Assembly (NCBI GenBank): GCA_017940255.1
Contig: JAGAZB010000035.1
Coordinates: 1 to 64,000 of the forward strand
DNA: 64,000 nt
Direction: 5' to 3'
Source of the DNA: Treponema sp.
GTDB taxonomy: Bacteria; Spirochaetota; Spirochaetia; Treponematales; Treponemataceae
A program made the translations under genes and the position numbers. Shown here piece by piece: positions 61,385-64,000 of this stretch. How positions within the stretch are numbered: the first letter of the stretch is position 1; each line of letters starts with the position of its first letter. Under the pieces are notes generated by a model. The model made no database searches and was not told where the DNA came from. It was given only the letters and a program-made list of their open reading frames with translations.

Positions 61385-61502
61385 GGAATGTCTAATAAGT
61401 AAGTAATGCGGTGGTTGAGCTTGTCGAAACCACCACATATAGTGTAAATGGTCATTTCGACAAGCTCAATGACCGCAGTCCCAAATCTTATTAGACATCC
61501 CC
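61385..61502. repeat. family D palindromes inside a larger foldback
   Basis: Outer stem: GGAATGTCTAATAAG (61385) with CTTATTAGACATCC (61488). Inside, GGTGGTT/AACCACC (61410-61433) and GGTCATT/AATGACC (61450-61474) each enclose the core TTGAGCTTGTCGAA or its inverse. The two small stems differ but each is self-complementary. With family A copy 2 and a GAGTTTGC/GCAAACTC hairpin (61508-61527) it fills the 412-base gap 61320-61731, where I see no gene. Confidence 0.75.
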
Positions 61503-61560
61503 TTTGCGAGTTTGCTTCGCAAACTCGAATGTTTTATTTATTAATGCACAATCCTAATCT

Positions 61561-61718
61561 AAAAAAATGGCGCGAAGGAACAAAACGGTTTTTCGAAAAG
61601 GCTCTGATTGTGCTGCCGCGCAAGCGGCAAACGTATATAATTACAAGCACAATCAGCGCCTAGCGGACTAGTCCGCGGTTTCGCAAAGCCGTTTTTGTGA
61701 CTGGGAGCCATTTTTTTT
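61561..61718. repeat. palindromic repeat family A, copy 2 (inverted relative to copy 1)
   Basis: AAAAAAATGGC (61561) pairs with GCCATTTTTTT (61708); ACAAAACGG pairs with CCGTTTTTGT; the core CTGATTGTGCT ... AGCACAATCAG and GCCGC/GCGGC hairpin are identical to copy 1. The GCCTAGCGGACTAGTCCGC segment is fully conserved. It ends 14 bases before the transporter ATPase stop. Confidence 0.8.
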
Positions 61719-61731
61719 GGGAAGTGGAAAT

Positions 61732-62475
61732 TTATAATGAGGAAACACAAACGCGTGAAAGAAATTCTCTTGTTCGATTTTCTTGTGGATTCTCAAAGAT
61801 TTGTGACGGACTGCCTTCTTCTACAATCTGGCCGTCTTCCATAAAGATTACGCGGTCGGCAATTTCGCGGGCAAAGGTCATTTCATGGGTAACTATTACC
61901 ATGGTAACGCCCTCCTCTGCCAATCCTCTTATAACAGCCAAAACTTCTCCAATCAATTCCGGATCCAGGGCCGAAGTTGGTTCATCAAAAAGAATAACCT
62001 CCGGATTCAGGGCAAAGGCTCGGGCAATTCCAACCCTCTGCTGCTGGCCACCGGAAAGACTTGAAGGATAATAATCGGCCCGGTCAGAAAGCCCCACCTT
62101 TGCAAGAGCTGCTTCTGCCAGGTCACGCGCCTTGTCCTTCTTCATCTTTTTAGAAACAATAAGGCCTTCCATAACGTTTTCAAGGGCTGTTTTATTGGCA
62201 AAAAGATTATAGTTCTGAAAAACAAAAGCCGTTTTTCTACGGATTTGCAGCATAGTCTTCTTAGAAACCTTGCTTAAATCAACATGTAAATCATCAAAAT
62301 CCATACTGCCCGAATCTGCACTTTCCAGGAAATTCAAACAGCGAAGCAGGGTTGTTTTTCCGGCACCAGAGGGACCAATTACGGCAAGCACCTGGCCTTT
62401 CTTTACTTCAAGCGAAATGCCCTTAAGAACCTTAGTTTTTCCAAATGATTTATAAACATTGCTTACTTTGAGCAT
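61732..62475 (-). CDS. polar amino-acid ABC transporter ATPase
   Basis: 247-residue ATPase of the GlnQ/HisP group that powers uptake of a polar amino acid or cystine. Walker [18 protein letters not shown] (about 33-49), signature [15 protein letters not shown], Walker [15 protein letters not shown] and switch VTHEMTFA are intact. It overlaps the permease gene by 13 bases and is the last gene of the operon. Confidence 0.93.
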   Translation of the reverse strand: MLKVSNVYKSFGKTKVLKGISLEVKKGQVLAVIGPSGAGKTTLLRCLNFLESADSGSMDFDDLHVDLSKVSKKTMLQIRRKTAFVFQNYNLFANKTALENVMEGLIVSKKMKKDKARDLAEAALAKVGLSDRADYYPSSLSGGQQQRVGIARAFALNPEVILFDEPTSALDPELIGEVLAVIRGLAEEGVTMVIVTHEMTFAREIADRVIFMEDGQIVEEGSPSQIFENPQENRTREFLSRVCVSSL

Positions 62476-63173
62476 CTTACACCTCTAAAAACAAGCCTGC
62501 CTTCCAGCTTCCTGAATAAAAATTGCACCAGCATTCCTATAATAATGTAAATCACAAAAATATCAATGTAGGATTCTACATAATTGTAGCCGTAAGCCGC
62601 TTCTATTTTTGCAACCGCTGTAATTTCGCGAACCGTCATCATAAAGGCAAGTGAAGTGTTTTTAATCAAAATAATGGTGAGGGTACAAAGATTTGGCAAA
62701 GCAGAAACTGCGGCCTGGGGCAAAATTATTCTTAAAAATGCACGCACAGGACTTTCGCCCACACTCAAAGCGGCCTCCATCTGCCCCTTATCTACCGAAG
62801 CAATTGCAGAACGGAAGCATTCCGAAAGCACCGCTGTGGTGTTTATTCCAAAAACCGTAAAAGCATAAATTATAGGATTTATATCAAAAACATTTACAGA
62901 AAGCCCCATGCCTTTTACAAAAGCATTCAACAAACTAGGACAAATACTGTAGACAATCAGAATTTGCAATACAATTGGAGTTCCACGGATAAAAGAAACA
63001 AAGACTTTGCACAAGAAGTCAAGAAGGCGCACTTTGTGCAGGCGGCAAAGGGCAATCAGAAGGGCCGGAAGCAAAGCCAGCAAAAGTGAAACCGCTGTAA
63101 TTTCCAGAGTAACAGGAAGAGCTCGCAAACAGAGAACAAAGGTTCGTGCAAGGTAAGGCCAGTTAAAGTCCAT
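62463..63173 (-). CDS. amino-acid ABC permease (second)
   Basis: 236-residue inner-membrane permease of the HisM/GlnP type with about five helices. [20 protein letters not shown] is the N-terminal family motif and [20 protein letters not shown] is the EAA loop. The start is the ATG at 63173 with GGAGG 6 bases upstream; the longer frame to 63260 would lie in the other permease. Overlaps both neighbours, indicating tight coupling. Confidence 0.9.
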   Translation of the reverse strand: MDFNWPYLARTFVLCLRALPVTLEITAVSLLLALLPALLIALCRLHKVRLLDFLCKVFVSFIRGTPIVLQILIVYSICPSLLNAFVKGMGLSVNVFDINPIIYAFTVFGINTTAVLSECFRSAIASVDKGQMEAALSVGESPVRAFLRIILPQAAVSALPNLCTLTIILIKNTSLAFMMTVREITAVAKIEAAYGYNYVESYIDIFVIYIIIGMLVQFLFRKLEGRLVFRGVRCSK

Positions 63174-63903
63174 TAGAACCTCCCCGTGCAAGCTCACGTC
63201 CAGCCGCCCCACGAGCAGCCGGATTAAACTTTTTTTCCAGAGCCTTAAAAATCTGTTCAATTATAATTGTGAGCACCCAGTAAATTATTGCAAGTGCAAT
63301 ATAAGTTTCCAGAGAATAGGCCCCGTAATTTCTGGAAATGATTAAATTACCAGCCCCCATCATATCTATAAGGCCGATTGTAAAGGCAAGGCTTCCTTCC
63401 TTAAAAAGTGCAATCAGCGAATTACCCAGGTTTGGCAGGGCAATCACAAGCCCTTGAGGTAAAATTATACGAAACAGGGCCTGCCGGGGAGAATGCCCCA
63501 CACTAAGAGCAGCTTCGTACTGCTGGCGTCCCATAGCAAGATAAACAGACCGCATTATTTCTGTAAGGGAAGCTGCATAAATGAGCGAAAGTGAAATAAC
63601 TACATATACTATTTTTGATGTAAAATTTAAATCCAGATTAAAAAGTGATAAAAAAAGCTTTGGTATTCCGTAGTAAACAATAAAAAGCAGAACAATAGAA
63701 GGGGTACATCTGATTATGTTGATGTAAGCGTCTGAAAGTCGGTTCAAAGAACGATGATGACTCAACTTCCAGACAAATAGAAGACTTGCAAGAGCAAGAG
63801 CCACCACGATGGTTCCAAGAACAACACCGAAGGTGACTCCAAAGTATGGAATGATTGCCAAAAAACTATTCCAGATTTGAATACTTGAAAATGGCCTAGT
63901 CAT
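63163..63903 (-). CDS. amino-acid ABC permease (first)
   Basis: 246-residue inner-membrane permease. IIRCTPSIVLLFIVYYGIP and YEAALSVGHSPRQALFRIIL mark the family and the ATPase-docking loop. It pairs with the second permease. Its tail ([20 protein letters not shown]) is low-complexity and overlaps the next start. The binding-protein gene appears to lie just upstream (to the right). Confidence 0.9.
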   Translation of the reverse strand: MTRPFSSIQIWNSFLAIIPYFGVTFGVVLGTIVVALALASLLFVWKLSHHRSLNRLSDAYINIIRCTPSIVLLFIVYYGIPKLFLSLFNLDLNFTSKIVYVVISLSLIYAASLTEIMRSVYLAMGRQQYEAALSVGHSPRQALFRIILPQGLVIALPNLGNSLIALFKEGSLAFTIGLIDMMGAGNLIISRNYGAYSLETYIALAIIYWVLTIIIEQIFKALEKKFNPAARGAAGRELARGGSNGL

Positions 63904-63930
63904 TCCTGCTCCTTTTAGTGGTCAATCCTA

Positions 63931-63957
63931 AAAACGAGCCTTTTGGCTCGTTTTTTT
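63931..63957 (-). terminator. hairpin terminator upstream of the permeases
   Basis: AAAACGAGCC (63931-63940) and GGCTCGTTTT (63945-63954) pair across a TTTT loop, with T/A tails on both strands. Between binding protein and permeases it would give partial termination, as in many ABC operons. Confidence 0.8.
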
Positions 63958-63967
63958 AACGGATTAT

Positions 63968-64000
63968 CTATTTACTAACGAAAGTAAATACATCCTCTCC
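63968..64000 (-). CDS. C-terminal end of an upstream gene, probably the binding protein
   Basis: Only the last nine codons (EDVFTFVSK) and a TAG stop are visible at the window edge. The frame and position fit the 3' end of the amino-acid-binding protein of this transporter, but ten codons cannot prove it. Confidence 0.4.
   Translation of the reverse strand, partial: GEDVFTFVSK

Overview
The window looks like chromosomal DNA of a fermentative, saccharolytic spirochaete, most likely a gut or rumen Treponema. This is an inference from family content: ferredoxin-dependent indolepyruvate oxidoreductase, rubredoxin, many lipoprotein glycoside hydrolases, an LplABC-type sugar importer, several c-di-GMP enzymes, a DUF4469-type HU protein and a LoaP-like antiterminator. 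No rRNA, tRNA, transposase or CRISPR array was seen.

Layout. (1) 1-10651, minus strand: a surface-glycan operon. It reads WbpB-WbpE-WbpD-WbpA (UDP-diacetamido-glucuronate-type sugar), an amidotransferase-like protein, a Wzx flippase, a glycosyltransferase, then LegB and LegC (legionaminic-type sugar), running off the left edge. A divergent LoaP/NusG-like antiterminator (10917-11438) and a roughly 150-nt structured leader sit at its head. (2) 11514-21208: an AT-rich defence island. It holds a four-gene methylase / dual-GHKL kinase-like ATPase / receiver / HNH nuclease operon, a self-regulated XRE + ImmA pair, a predicted minus-strand small RNA, an HU-DUF4469 protein, and RloA-RloB. (3) 21240-31319: housekeeping genes (HAD phosphatase, VanY-like peptidase, EAL protein, aminopeptidase, RsmG, RsmE, TPR-Mrr-like protein). 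(4) 31460-39055: an aromatic 2-oxoacid / arylacetate module (aminotransferase, Lrp-type regulator, ACT protein, phenylacetate-CoA-ligase-like enzyme, IorB, IorA). (5) 39167-56407: carbohydrate degradation (GH35, two GH43, LplABC importer, carboxylesterase, GH1, GH5), interrupted by rubredoxin, an acyl-CoA ligase and an HD-GYP protein. (6) 56404-64000: GGDEF regulator, ABC-F protein, MnmA with an in-frame TGA, Rrf2 regulator and an amino-acid ABC transporter.

Three things deserve attention. The first is the 11.5-16.7 kb operon, in which a restriction-modification-like gene set is wired to a two-component phosphorelay. To my knowledge this exact combination has no standard name. The second is the mnmA gene, whose codon 68 is TGA at a position where I would expect cysteine in relatives, and which also seems to lack one of the usual catalytic cysteines: a candidate selenoprotein. 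The third is an unusual density of palindromic repeats. Several families have members whose stems differ in sequence but stay complementary, and some copies lie in frame inside genes (rsmG, iorA, GH35).

All calls come from reading the sequence; no database search or folding program was run.
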